From Paenibacillus sp. FSL H7-0331 (GTDB taxonomy: Bacteria; Bacillota; Bacilli; Paenibacillales; NBRC-103111): DNA of 64,000 nt. The stretch covers positions 1-64,000 of the forward strand of contig NZ_MRTH01000033.1 of NCBI RefSeq assembly GCF_001956045.1, given 5' to 3'. The notes below the pieces were generated by a model, which worked only from the letters and a program-made list of their open reading frames with translations, was not told where the DNA came from and made no database searches. Position numbers and translations under genes: made by a program. Shown here one piece after another: positions 51,379 through 60,395 of this stretch; the stretch's first letter is position 1; each line of letters opens with the position of its first letter.

Positions 51379-52257
51379 ATGAATGACAAAAAAACACAAA
51401 TTGTTCAGGCTGCAATCAAGCTGTTCGGAGAACGTGACTACCATACAACATCCGTTCAAGATATTGTCAGTCTTGCCGGAGTATCCAAGGGAGCTTTTTA
51501 TTTACATTTCCATTCCAAAGAGGAATTGCTCGTTCATATTTTCAATCATTATATGGAATCGTACCGCTCATATCTGGAGGAGATTCTTCAGGACCCCTCG
51601 TTAAGCGCTCGGGAAAGACTATTTAAATCCATTGAATATCAATGCGAAGCCTTCATCAAAGATAAAGATTTTATTGCGATGCAGCTAAAAGGGATCACCT
51701 TTTTAAATAAAGCTCTACAGGATTTAATGATTGATCACAGCAACCAAAACGTTATATGGTTTGATCAGCGTATCATTGAGCTCTATGGATCCGAAATCAG
51801 ACCGCATTCATTTGATTGCGCCAACTTATTTAACGGGATGATCAAGGAGTTTTTTTTCTGCCATATCGTTTTCGGACATCCTATTGAAGGCGGACAGCTA
51901 GCCGAATATTTAATGAACCGTCTGGACGATGTTATTTATGGGATTCTGAGTAAACCCACCGTTCCCATTCTTTCCAAAGCTGTTATTTTGTCTGATCGCA
52001 GTTCAGAAACAACTCGCGAAAGCTTGATTGAGAGAGCGCTTACAACGAAGGGTTGGATTGAATCGCATGTCGAAGCCCCTATGGTTATGTGCACCATGCT
52101 TCAGTCGCTGGATGTAATCGTTCAAGAGGCCACTAAAGAAGATCCCAACGATATCATTATCAAGGGAATGGTTAATTACCTGATTTCCTTGGCAGAGGGG
52201 GATTCGGATATTATCGCCGTATTCAACAAATCATTCGGTTGTGCCCGTATTTGCTAA
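51379..52257 (+). CDS. TetR-family transcriptional regulator
   Basis: A 292-aa regulator. ATG at 51379 is chosen because AAGGAG lies 11 nt upstream; the frame extends to 51304 without a ribosome site and through the operator. The N-terminal helix-turn-helix reads KTQIVQAAIKLFGERDYHTTSVQDIVSLAGVSKGAFYLHFHSKEELL. The C-terminus is longer than usual (about 230 residues, helical), suggesting a large ligand pocket. Divergent from the RND operon, with two inverted TetR-type operators in between, so it most likely controls both itself and the pump. Confidence 0.92.
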   Translation: MNDKKTQIVQAAIKLFGERDYHTTSVQDIVSLAGVSKGAFYLHFHSKEELLVHIFNHYMESYRSYLEEILQDPSLSARERLFKSIEYQCEAFIKDKDFIAMQLKGITFLNKALQDLMIDHSNQNVIWFDQRIIELYGSEIRPHSFDCANLFNGMIKEFFFCHIVFGHPIEGGQLAEYLMNRLDDVIYGILSKPTVPILSKAVILSDRSSETTRESLIERALTTKGWIESHVEAPMVMCTMLQSLDVIVQEATKEDPNDIIIKGMVNYLISLAEGDSDIIAVFNKSFGCARIC

Positions 52258-52267
52258 TTTACCGAGA

Positions 52268-52302
52268 AAAAAAGGCTAACCTGAGTTTCCGGTTAACCTG
52301 AT
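52268..52302 (-). terminator. Terminator after pdaA
   Basis: Minus-strand AGGTTAACC...GGTTAGCCT (one G-U pair) followed by TTTTTTTCTC. Confidence 0.82.
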
Positions 52303-52333
52303 TGAGTGAACCATTCATTCACAAAGTATGTGT

Positions 52334-53125
52334 TTAGCGGTACTGCTTCAACTGCATTTGATCGAGACTTTTGAATTCATATCCCTGACCGCGGGCATCG
52401 TCAATAATTTTGCCCATAGCCTCTGCATTATCCTGAGAAACGGAATGAAGCAGAATGACAGCACCAGGATGAAGCTGTGCCATCACTTGTTGATAGGCAT
52501 AGTTCCAGCCGTGCTGCTTTTTTGTATCCCAATCCCTGTACGCCACGGACCAGAAGACACTGGTATAGCCCAAATTTTGACTGACCCCGAGCATCTGATC
52601 ACTAAAGATTCCCCTTGGCGGCCGCAAATACCGCACTTCGCTTTGTGGGGTCAGTTGGGTTATTTCCACTTTGACTTTGTCCAGCTCATCCTTCATACGG
52701 CCCGCAGATATACTGCTCATATCCGGATGACTCCAGGAATGGTTGCCAATGATGTGCCCCTCTTCAGCCATTCGCTTGACCAGCTCCGGTTGGTCCTTCA
52801 CATAATGCCCGGTCACAAAGAAGGCCGCGGGCACCTTCTTATCCTTTAATACGTTCAGCAATTGAGCTGTATATCCGTTTTCATACCCGTTATCAAAGGT
52901 TAAATAAAGTTCCTTTTTCTCTGTATCCCCCAAAAAAATAGCTCCGTGCTTTTGAAGAATGCCCATAAAGCCCTCTTCCGCGATTGAAGGAAGCTTTCCA
53001 TCCTTGCTTTTTTTAAAGCCAAAATGATAAGGACGATTATCGTCCTGAGCCCACACCTGACCAGAGAGCTGTACAACGCTAACCATTACCATTAAAAACA
53101 CCACGGCCTGTATGGCACGTCTCAT
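52334..53125 (-). CDS. pdaA: PdaA-like polysaccharide deacetylase
   Basis: A 263-aa exported enzyme. ATG at 53125 follows AGAGGG and gives a clean signal peptide ending near residue 27 (SGQVWAQ). The NodB fold has YLTFDNGYENGYTAQLL (metal Asp), NHSWSHPDM (metal His), LRPPRGIFSDQ and HPGAVILLHSVS. The stretch FGFKKSKDGKLPSIAEEGFMGILQKHGAIFLGDTEKKELYLTFDNGYENG is diagnostic for PdaA, the delta-lactam deacetylase of the spore cortex. This supports a spore-forming host. It follows thrS on the same strand. Confidence 0.92.
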   Translation of the reverse strand: MRRAIQAVVFLMVMVSVVQLSGQVWAQDDNRPYHFGFKKSKDGKLPSIAEEGFMGILQKHGAIFLGDTEKKELYLTFDNGYENGYTAQLLNVLKDKKVPAAFFVTGHYVKDQPELVKRMAEEGHIIGNHSWSHPDMSSISAGRMKDELDKVKVEITQLTPQSEVRYLRPPRGIFSDQMLGVSQNLGYTSVFWSVAYRDWDTKKQHGWNYAYQQVMAQLHPGAVILLHSVSQDNAEAMGKIIDDARGQGYEFKSLDQMQLKQYR

Positions 53126-53251
53126 CCATGCACCCTCTTTTCTGAATTGACATCCTTCATGTCTCATAGCTGCCTAAAGGTAGTATTGCTCAGGATGAAA
53201 TGAATCATCCGCTTAGCGAAAGAAAAGAAAGCTTGTAATCGTTGATAATGA

Positions 53252-55171
53252 TCACGATTTCGCTCGAATTTCACTTGCAATTTGTTCCGCAATCTCTGCT
53301 ATGCCCATCGATCCGATATCGCCTTCTTCACGTTTGCGGACCGCCACTTTATTCATTGACCGCTCGTTCTCGCCGACTACAAGCATGTAGGGAACCTTTT
53401 CAAGCTGTGCCTCACGGATTTTATAGCCAAGCTTTTCGCTTCGTATATCTACTTCTACACGAATACCTGCAGCTTCCAGTGCTTGCTTCACCTGCAGTGC
53501 ATAGTCGATGTAGACATCGGACACAGGTAATATTTTCGCTTGAACCGGAGCAAGCCAAACCGGGAACGCACCGCTGTAATGCTCTGTTAAAATACCGATG
53601 AAGCGATCTATGGACCCGTAGGCTGCACGGTGAATGACAACAGGACGGTGCTTCTGATTATCTTCGCCGATGTAGGAAAGATCAAATTTCTCAGGCATTT
53701 GAAAATCAAGCTGGATCGACGCACACTGCCAGCTGCGTTTAAGCGCGTCCAGAATGTGGAAGTCAATTTTCGGTCCGTAAAAGGCCCCGTCACCTTCATT
53801 CATTCGATAGGCAATACCACTCTGATCCAATACATGCTGAAGAGATGCTTCTGCCAGATCCCACAACTCCGCCGATCCCATCGAATCCTCAGGACGTGTA
53901 GACAGCTCGATTGTATACTCAAAGCCAAACACCTGGTAAATTTGATCGATAAAAGCAATTACGCGTCCAATCTCCTCCTCAACCTGGTCCGGTCTTACAA
54001 AAATATGTGCATCATCCTGGCAAAACGTACGCACACGCATCATCCCGTTCAAGGCACCCGAAAATTCATGGCGGTGAACCTGACCGAATTCGGCAAGTCG
54101 TATCGGAAGCTCCCGATAGGAATGCAGTGTATTTTTAAAGATCAGCATGTGTCCCGGACAATTCATCGGTTTGAGGGCATAATGCGTATCGTCAACTTCA
54201 GTAAAATACATATTATCCTTGTAATGATCCCAATGCCCGGATTGCTCCCACATCCGTCGGTTCATCATGAGTGGAGTACGGACCTCCTGGTAATCCTGCT
54301 GCACCTGTACCTCGCGCGAAAAGTTCTCCAGCTCTGTACGTATCGACATGCCTTTGGGCAAGTAAAATGGCATTCCCGGCGCTTCCTCTGAGAACATAAA
54401 CAATCCCAGTTCTTTGCCAAGCTTACGATGATCGCGTTTCTTCGCTTCCTCCAAGATGAACAAATGCTCCTCTAGCTGCTGTTTTTTGGGGAAGGCAGTT
54501 CCGTATATACGCTGCAGCATTTTATTGTTGGAATCACCTCGCCAATAGGCACCTGCTACACTCAGCAGCTTGAATGCCTGAATACGGCCTGTAGACGGGA
54601 GGTGGGGTCCACGACATAGATCGTAAAATTCACCTTGATCATAAATTGTGATGACAGAGGCTTCCGGCAAATCATGAATAAGCTCCAGCTTAAGTGGCTC
54701 CTCCTGCCGCTCAAATATCCGAATGGCCTCAACACGGTCTACCTCTCGTCTGACAATCGGCAGGTTCTCCGCAATTATGTTCTCCATCACCTGCTCAATT
54801 GCAGCAAGATCCTCACTGGATAAAGGTTTTTCAATGTCGATATCGTAATAAAAGCCATCCTCAATGACCGGGCCAATGCCGAGCTTTACTGACTTTTCGC
54901 CATATATGCGCTTAAGCGCTTGCGCCATCACATGCGCCGTACTGTGGCGGTATACCTTCAATCCTTCCTTGCTATCGAGTGTGATGATTGCTATATCGCA
55001 GTCCTGCTCAATAGACCGATTCAAATCAACCATTTCGCCATTGATTGTACCAGCCACCGCAAGTTTCCTTAGCCCCGGACTAATTGACCCTGCTATCTGC
55101 TCAATTGTTGTACCGTAACCATACTCCCTTACAGCTCCGTCGGGCAGCTTCACTTTCACTTGATTTGCCAT
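53252..55171 (-). CDS. thrS: Threonyl-tRNA synthetase
   Basis: A 639-aa class II enzyme. ATG at 55171 follows GGAGGAG; the open frame continues further upstream only because it crosses the T-box leaders. It has a TGS domain (about 1-62), an editing domain with HSTAHVMAQALKRIYG, and a catalytic core with MNCPGHMLIFKN, the class II motif 2 EFGQVHRHEFSGALNGMMRVRTFCQDDAHIF and HRAAYGSIDRFIGIL. It ends with an anticodon-binding domain (VWLAPVQAKILPVSDVYIDYA). Regulated by two tandem T-boxes with Thr specifiers. Confidence 0.97.
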   Translation of the reverse strand: MANQVKVKLPDGAVREYGYGTTIEQIAGSISPGLRKLAVAGTINGEMVDLNRSIEQDCDIAIITLDSKEGLKVYRHSTAHVMAQALKRIYGEKSVKLGIGPVIEDGFYYDIDIEKPLSSEDLAAIEQVMENIIAENLPIVRREVDRVEAIRIFERQEEPLKLELIHDLPEASVITIYDQGEFYDLCRGPHLPSTGRIQAFKLLSVAGAYWRGDSNNKMLQRIYGTAFPKKQQLEEHLFILEEAKKRDHRKLGKELGLFMFSEEAPGMPFYLPKGMSIRTELENFSREVQVQQDYQEVRTPLMMNRRMWEQSGHWDHYKDNMYFTEVDDTHYALKPMNCPGHMLIFKNTLHSYRELPIRLAEFGQVHRHEFSGALNGMMRVRTFCQDDAHIFVRPDQVEEEIGRVIAFIDQIYQVFGFEYTIELSTRPEDSMGSAELWDLAEASLQHVLDQSGIAYRMNEGDGAFYGPKIDFHILDALKRSWQCASIQLDFQMPEKFDLSYIGEDNQKHRPVVIHRAAYGSIDRFIGILTEHYSGAFPVWLAPVQAKILPVSDVYIDYALQVKQALEAAGIRVEVDIRSEKLGYKIREAQLEKVPYMLVVGENERSMNKVAVRKREEGDIGSMGIAEIAEQIASEIRAKS

Positions 55172-55204
55172 GTTAACTCCTCCATTATGATCATTTTTGT
55201 AAAC

Positions 55205-55475
55205 ACAAAGAGCACACCCGTCTCCGCAAAGGGACGAATGTGCTCGTGGTTCCACCCTGATTATAACCTGCTGATAATAGCAGATCCTCATTGGTTTCTG
55301 TAACGGGAATTCCCGGCGAAATTTACTCTCATGAGCAAGCATGATTTCCATATCGCAGCTGCAAGGGGGTAAATTACTTATTTCCACAGAAGGGGCTTTC
55401 AGCCGGTGACCCCTCTTTCTGTTCAGCTTCCATAAGTGTTCATGTCCTTGGTTATTGCTTTTAAAGGTTATTTGG
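55205..55475 (-). promoter_or_regulatory. Proximal T-box leader of thrS (Thr)
   Basis: T-box sequence GGTGGAACCACG (rc of 55245-55256), terminator pairing GAGCACA...TGTGCTC with TTTGTG (55207-55245), and a specifier loop ATTTACCC with the Thr codon ACC. It is nearly identical to the distal copy; the two are separated by little linker. Each needs uncharged tRNA-Thr for read-through. Confidence 0.93.
55207..55250 (-). terminator. Proximal T-box terminator (thrS)
   Basis: GAGCACATTCGTCCC...GGAGACGGGTGTGCTC followed by TTTGTG; weaker T run than the distal copy. Confidence 0.85.
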
Positions 55476-55481
55476 TTATTA

Positions 55482-55529
55482 AAAAAACAAAAAGAGCACA
55501 CTCGTCTCCGAAAAGGGACGAATGTGCTC
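55482..55529 (-). terminator. Distal T-box terminator (thrS)
   Basis: Stem GAGCACATTCGTCCC...GACGAGTGTGCTC followed by TTTTTGTTTTTTT. Confidence 0.9.
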
Positions 55530-55754
55530 GTGGTTCCACCCTGATTATAACCTGCTGATAATAGCAGATCCTCTGGTTTCTGTAACGGGAATTCCCGGCG
55601 AAGTTTACTCTCATGTGCAAGCATGATTTCCATATCGCAGCTGCAAGGGGGTAAATCACTTATCTCCACAGAAGGGGCTTTCAGCCGGTGACCCCTCTTT
55701 CTGTTCAGTATCCCTAAGTGTTCATGTCCTTGGTTATTGCCTTGCTTTTATTTG
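55487..55754 (-). promoter_or_regulatory. Distal T-box leader of thrS (Thr)
   Basis: First of the two tandem copies in the transcript. T-box GGTGGAACCAC (55530-55540), specifier loop with ACC, and a terminator stem GAGCACA/TGTGCTC (55494-55529) ending in TTTTTGTTTTTTT. Differences from the proximal copy are few, mostly in loops. Confidence 0.93.
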
Positions 55755-55760
55755 TTAATT

Positions 55761-55789
55761 AGAATAACGAATGGAGATTATTTTGTCAA
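55761..55789 (-). promoter_or_regulatory. Sigma-A promoter of thrS
   Basis: Minus-strand TTGACA (55784-55789), a 17-bp spacer, TATTCT (55761-55766), placed directly upstream of the distal T-box. Confidence 0.88.
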
Positions 55790-55833
55790 GGGGTATTGTT
55801 CGTGGGTAAAATCAATACCTCAAAGTAATGAAC

Positions 55834-57945
55834 TCACGCCAGCTCCATCCACGCCTCGAGCAGCTTATCGTACCGCTCCTGCAGCAGACCGCGCTCACGC
55901 CATCGTACCTCCAGCAGCTCTGTATCGCCGTTGATACTAGCACCAAGCTCCAGCAGCTCTGCGTCTGCTGCGGCCATGTCCGCTTCGATCGCTGCAATCT
56001 GTCGCTCGAGCTCCAGACGCCGCCGCTCGGACGCGCGGGCGCTGCCATCTGCTTCTGCTTTCGGCGCGGTAACAGCTGCGCTTCGCGATGCAGTGGCAGC
56101 GTCATGATTCCTCGCTGCCTGAGCCTTCGCACCAGCAGAGCTCCGACTTCCCGTCGGTGCTTGTGCTTTCGCTCCCGCTTTGTCGCAGCTTTCCGCCACC
56201 GGTGACAGGACTCCCGCTGCGCCATGGAAGTCCGGCTTGCCCTCGACACGCGCGCCGTTCCGGCGTGCGCCGCTGACAAAACCGTTTCCTCCGCGCTCGG
56301 AAACCTCCTCTTCCTGCTGCCGCCTCTTCGCCCTGAACTCGTCAAAATTCCCGAGATATTGGGCCACCTTACCCTGCTCTAACAACCATACCCGCTGCGC
56401 CAGCCGATTGATAAAATAGCGGTCATGCGAGATCGCAAGCACAGTTCCCGGGAATTCCTCCAAAGCTTCCTCCAACGCCTCGCGCGAAGCGATATCCAGA
56501 TGGTTCGTCGGCTCATCGAGCAGGAGCAGATTAGGCTTCGAGAGAACGAGCAGCGCAAGTCGCAGCCGTGACCACTCACCCCCAGACAGCAGGCTTACCG
56601 GACGGAATACATCCGCTCCGTAAAACAGATACCTCGCAAGAATACCCCTTGCTTCGCCTTCCTCTAAGCCAGCTTCCGTGCGGAAATAGTCCAGCACCGT
56701 CTGCTTGCGGTCCAGTATCGCATTTTGCTGTGCCAAGTATCCAATTTCCACACGGGCTCCCAGCCTGATTTCTCCACCATCGGGCATTTCTTCGCCCAAT
56801 AGGAGCTTGAACAAAGTCGTTTTGCCTGTTCCGTTGTCTCCTAACAGCATTACTTTTTCCCCATACTGTAGACTTCCTTCCACCCCGGACAGCACATCAC
56901 GACTGTCGTAAGATTTGGAAACCCCTTCAAAGATTACCACCCTGTTACCGGAGCGATCCAGCGGCACCAGCCCAAAATCAGCAGTTTTCTGCTCCAACAC
57001 CGGACGTTTCACCCTCTGCATACGATCCAACGCTTTGCGAATCGAAGCTGCTCGCTTAAAAAACTTCTCATTTCCGCCGACCCGTCCCCACTCCTCCAGC
57101 TGACGAATCGTCTCCTTCATCTTCTTGATCACCTTTTGCTGCTCCTGATACTGAGCGAACTGCTGCAGCAGCCGTTCTTCCTTTCCCTTCATATACCCGC
57201 TGTAATTGGTCGTATACGTTTGAGCCTCTCCATCCTCCAGCTCAATCATTTTGGATGCTACACGATCAAGAAAATAACGGTCATGCGACACAACCATACA
57301 TGCGCCTGTATAGCTCCGCAAAAACTGCTCAAGCCATTCAATGCCCCTCAGATCGAGATGGTTTGTTGGCTCGTCGAGCAGCAGCAGCTCGGGTCGAACA
57401 ATCAGCTGTGAGGCTAGCGCTACCCTCGTCTTCTCGCCTCCGGACAGTGAGCTGAAGCTGCGCATGTACGCACTCTTCGGAATTTGCAAGCCTAGGGCCA
57501 CTTGATCAATGCTGGCATCCATTTCATAACCGCCGCCCCGTTCAAAACGCTCTTGTACGGCAGCATAGGCTTGCAGAAGCTGCTCAAGCCGTTCGGGGCT
57601 CGATGACACCTTAGGGTCGGACATTTCGTGCTCCAATTCGGTTAATTCCTTCTGGCATTTTGTCAGCTCCAGGTAACCATAAGCGAGCACTTCATACACC
57701 TTCATACTTTCAAATTCAACAGGGATTTGCGGCAAATATCCTACCTGAATATCCTTCTTCAGAGTCAACATGCCTTCATCCACATGCAATTGTCTGGAAA
57801 TGAGCTGCAGCAGTGTCGATTTTCCGCATCCGTTTCGCCCGATAAGACCTACCTTTTCTCCTTCATGCACTTCAAAAGTAACCCCATCCAGCACAAGGTG
57901 GGCACCGTGGTATTTTTTTATATTTTGGCCGTTAATAATAATCAT
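55834..57945 (-). CDS. ABC-F family protein, probable ribosome protection / antibiotic resistance
   Basis: A 703-aa soluble protein with two ATPase domains and no membrane part. ATG at 57945 follows AGGAGG. NBD1 has GRNGCGKSTLL, SLSGGEKTRVALA and LLLLDEPTNHLD. NBD2 has GDNGTGKTTLFKLL, LSGGEWSRLRLAL and LLLLDEPTNHLD. The interdomain linker (about 250-340) is basic and helical (KKMKETIRQLEEWGRVGGNEKFFKRAASIRKALDRMQ), as in Msr/Vga/Lsa types. A long Ala-rich, GC-rich C-terminal extension (about 560-630) leads to a coiled coil. An upstream leader ORF and terminator suggest drug-induced expression, supporting a resistance role. A housekeeping translation factor (YdiF/Uup-like) remains possible. 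Confidence 0.9.
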   Translation of the reverse strand: MIIINGQNIKKYHGAHLVLDGVTFEVHEGEKVGLIGRNGCGKSTLLQLISRQLHVDEGMLTLKKDIQVGYLPQIPVEFESMKVYEVLAYGYLELTKCQKELTELEHEMSDPKVSSSPERLEQLLQAYAAVQERFERGGGYEMDASIDQVALGLQIPKSAYMRSFSSLSGGEKTRVALASQLIVRPELLLLDEPTNHLDLRGIEWLEQFLRSYTGACMVVSHDRYFLDRVASKMIELEDGEAQTYTTNYSGYMKGKEERLLQQFAQYQEQQKVIKKMKETIRQLEEWGRVGGNEKFFKRAASIRKALDRMQRVKRPVLEQKTADFGLVPLDRSGNRVVIFEGVSKSYDSRDVLSGVEGSLQYGEKVMLLGDNGTGKTTLFKLLLGEEMPDGGEIRLGARVEIGYLAQQNAILDRKQTVLDYFRTEAGLEEGEARGILARYLFYGADVFRPVSLLSGGEWSRLRLALLVLSKPNLLLLDEPTNHLDIASREALEEALEEFPGTVLAISHDRYFINRLAQRVWLLEQGKVAQYLGNFDEFRAKRRQQEEEVSERGGNGFVSGARRNGARVEGKPDFHGAAGVLSPVAESCDKAGAKAQAPTGSRSSAGAKAQAARNHDAATASRSAAVTAPKAEADGSARASERRRLELERQIAAIEADMAAADAELLELGASINGDTELLEVRWRERGLLQERYDKLLEAWMELA

Positions 57946-57987
57946 AATAAAGGATCCTCCTAGAGATGAAGACCCTAACTCAACAGC

Positions 57988-58019
57988 AAAAAAGAGCCGC
58001 AGCAGCAAGCCCGCGACCC
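57988..58019 (-). terminator. Attenuator terminator between leader ORF and ABC-F gene
   Basis: Minus-strand GGGTCGCGG...CTGCGGCTC (9 pairs with some G-U) followed by six T residues, placed about 28 nt after the leader stop and 43 nt before the ABC-F start. Confidence 0.75.
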
Positions 58020-58046
58020 TTCGGATGGTACAGCAATCCGTATCGG

Positions 58047-58190
58047 TTAAGGTAGGCGTCTTCTCGCGAATGGTACAACCGTATTTGAATAATCAGACAG
58101 ACTTCTCCCGTTGTTCGGAAAAGTATGAACGATGCCAGCCATAGCAATCGGCAGCTGGCTAATACGGTTGTTCACCATTTCGTGATTCAC
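58047..58190 (-). CDS. 47-aa leader peptide ORF upstream of the ABC-F gene
   Basis: A short ORF with a strong ribosome site (AAGGAGG, 8 nt before GTG at 58190). It begins MNHEMVNNRISQLPIAMAGI and ends in VVPFARRRLP, with the TAA at 58047. It has no clear domain. It is followed by a terminator and then the ABC-F gene. In vmlR- or lmr-type systems a drug-stalled ribosome on such a leader prevents terminator folding. The DNA also contains GCCAGC...GCTGGC within the ORF and the direct repeat TGTACCAT. I infer a regulatory leader, not a functional protein. Confidence 0.7.
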   Translation of the reverse strand: MNHEMVNNRISQLPIAMAGIVHTFPNNGRSLSDYSNTVVPFARRRLP

Positions 58191-58292
58191 CTACCTCACC
58201 TCCTTGTTTTTATTATTGTAACTGTAGCATAAAACGCACGGATAATGCAATGTCTACTCTCCCAGCTTGAATACTTTAAGTTTCCGGGCAGC

Positions 58293-58325
58293 AAAAAAGG
58301 CTGCACGAACGGCGGCAGCCTTTTT
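58293..58325 (-). terminator. Terminator after the YdjO-like gene
   Basis: AAAAAGGCTGC...GGCAGCCTTTTT, symmetric and functional on both strands; located 14 nt past the stop. Confidence 0.9.
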
Positions 58326-58338
58326 GTTCCATCTCATC

Positions 58339-58572
58339 CTATTTGGAGCGTCCCTTACCTACCAGAAACTTTTTCTTCGTTTTTTTGTCCATTACCGGTA
58401 AGTGTTTATAGCTCCGTACCATCGGGCTTTTACATAAAGGACAGTCAGGCAATTCTTCTGTTACAAATTCCTTACGTGTCCATGCTTTGCATTCAGGTTG
58501 TTTGCATTTCCATATTTCTATGTGTTCCAGTTCTTGCGTTTGTTCCTCTAATGTCGTAGTTGCCATTTCCAA
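58339..58572 (-). CDS. YdjO-like small zinc-ribbon protein
   Basis: A 77-aa soluble protein. It has two Cys pairs (WKCKQPECKAWTRKEF and DCPLCKSPM) followed by MVRSYKHLPVM, matching the cold-inducible YdjO family of Bacillus. The basic tail is KKKFLVGKGRSK. The start may be TTG at 58572 (AGGGAG 6 nt upstream) or ATG at 58566 (12 nt). The role is poorly known; it probably binds zinc. Monocistronic with its own terminator and a TATAAT on the minus strand upstream. Confidence 0.85.
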   Translation of the reverse strand: MEMATTTLEEQTQELEHIEIWKCKQPECKAWTRKEFVTEELPDCPLCKSPMVRSYKHLPVMDKKTKKKFLVGKGRSK

Positions 58573-58775
58573 TCAGATCTCCCTGCGTTAATTTCTAGAC
58601 TTCTTATTATTATACAGAAGACGACTATTGGCAAGCCCTATTTTCGCTAATAGGCCAACATCTATCTACTTCACCATCCCGCATGAGGGTACAACAAAGA
58701 AGACCAGCAAGTGATACTCACTTTCGGCCCGCTGAGAATGCTTATGTATAAATATGGATAGCATTAAATGTGTAA

Positions 58776-60344
58776 CTAATCCGTAAAATAAAAGGCGGTG
58801 GTTTGAATCGTAAATATAAATATGGCTCCATGCTCAACATCTTTTTGCGCATGAATTTTTCCACCCATCAATTCTACCAGCGTTTTGCAGATCGCTAATC
58901 CAAGCCCTGTACCTCCATATTTACGTGCCCTCGACGAATCGAGCTGCGAAAAGGGCTTGAACAAATCAACCATCTTCAGCGGGGGAATTCCGATTCCACT
59001 ATCCTTTATGACAAATTCAATCTCAAGGGAATCGTCCTGCGCGGAAATTTGATTAACCATCACATGAATCCCGCCGCTTTTCGTAAATTTAACAGCGTTT
59101 CCGACTAAGTTAATCATGACTTGGCGAAGTCGGGTATGGTCGCTCGCAATAAGCTGAGGAAGCTGTTCATCGATGTTATACTCCAGAATCAGGTTTCGCT
59201 CCAAGGCGGTGGCTGTAAATAATTCAAACGTTTCTTGGACCAAAGCTTTCAGTTCAAGCGGTTCCTGCTCCAGTTCCATTTTGCCGGATTCAATTTTTGA
59301 ATAATCTAGAATATCATTGATCACGGACATTAAGGCATTCGCACTATTCCGTATAATTCCAGCATATTTTCTTTGTTCTGACTCAAGATCCATTTCAAGG
59401 AGTAAATCCGCCATCCCAATCACACCATTCATCGGTGTACGAATTTCATGGCTCATCATGGACAGAAATTCAGATTTAACAAGCAGCGCATTTTCCGCTT
59501 CTTCTTTAGCTTGCAAAAGCTCGATATCCAACATTTTCCGTTTCGTTATATCCCTTGCAATGACGTATACCCCAACCACTTTCACTTCCAGCACGATAGG
59601 AAAACTGATTACATCATAGATGACGATTTCACCATTCAAACTCATCTCTTTTGTTTCATAGCGCTGCACGTTCCCGTTTACTGTTTGTTGAAAATAGTGT
59701 TCGATACCAGGTAAATTGTCTTCTGAGGTAAAAGCACGGAAATTTAGCTGACCCTGTTCCACTTCTTCGCTTGCTACCCCTATTATTTGCTCAAAAGCCG
59801 GGTTGACCGATGTATAATTTCCAAGTAAGTCCAATGAATAAATAAGATCTGGATGATGCTCGAACAGGGTAACCGCCTCCCTGAATCGTTCCAAGCCTTT
59901 GTTGCTTCTTTCAAGCTCTGCTTTGACCGATTCCAACGCTTTTTTTTGCAAATCCAATTCAATAAATACCTTTACCTTACTAAGCAGGATATCTGTGTTA
60001 ACCGGTTTGAACAAAAAATCGACAGCGCCGGTCTCATAACCTTTATACACGCTCGCTTCCTCTTTATGGGTAGCTGTCACAAAAATAATCGGAATGAGCT
60101 TTGTCTTCTTATTGCCGCGCAAAATCTCGGCCAGCTCGAATCCGTTCATTTCCGGCATATTCACATCAAGTAAAATCAATGCAAAATCATGACGCAGCGT
60201 GAACGACATGGCTTCATTCCCCGAATGTGCTTTATAAATTTCGCAGCCTAATGTTTGTAATATTTGCTCCATGGCAAACAAGTTTTCTTCTCGATCATCA
60301 ACGACAAGTATTTTAGCTGCAAGCTTTTCCTTTGCAGGTATCAT
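58776..60344 (-). CDS. Hybrid sensor histidine kinase: receiver, PAS, HisKA, ATPase
   Basis: A 522-aa cytosolic kinase. The receiver domain (11-128) has VVDDREEN and phospho-acceptor Asp60 in [13 protein letters not shown], with Lys in FLFKPVN. A coiled coil and PAS domain (about 150-270: [27 protein letters not shown]) precede HisKA with [14 protein letters not shown] and the ATPase domain with [15 protein letters not shown] and GGTGLGLAI. The receiver is N-terminal, so it may be an input from the larger upstream kinase. GGAGGG lies before ATG at 60344. The gene follows the next kinase by 51 nt. Confidence 0.94.
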   Translation of the reverse strand: MIPAKEKLAAKILVVDDREENLFAMEQILQTLGCEIYKAHSGNEAMSFTLRHDFALILLDVNMPEMNGFELAEILRGNKKTKLIPIIFVTATHKEEASVYKGYETGAVDFLFKPVNTDILLSKVKVFIELDLQKKALESVKAELERSNKGLERFREAVTLFEHHPDLIYSLDLLGNYTSVNPAFEQIIGVASEEVEQGQLNFRAFTSEDNLPGIEHYFQQTVNGNVQRYETKEMSLNGEIVIYDVISFPIVLEVKVVGVYVIARDITKRKMLDIELLQAKEEAENALLVKSEFLSMMSHEIRTPMNGVIGMADLLLEMDLESEQRKYAGIIRNSANALMSVINDILDYSKIESGKMELEQEPLELKALVQETFELFTATALERNLILEYNIDEQLPQLIASDHTRLRQVMINLVGNAVKFTKSGGIHVMVNQISAQDDSLEIEFVIKDSGIGIPPLKMVDLFKPFSQLDSSRARKYGGTGLGLAICKTLVELMGGKIHAQKDVEHGAIFIFTIQTTAFYFTD

Positions 60345-60395
60345 GAATGTCCCTCCTTAAAGTCTGCGAAGCTTCCTTACTTCGTAAACAAATGT

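Noticed and set aside
55172..55669. N-terminal extension of the thrS reading frame with two repeated protein segments
   Set aside because: The extension is a translation of the two tandem T-box leaders; the true start at 55171 has a strong ribosome site and gives a normal TGS domain.
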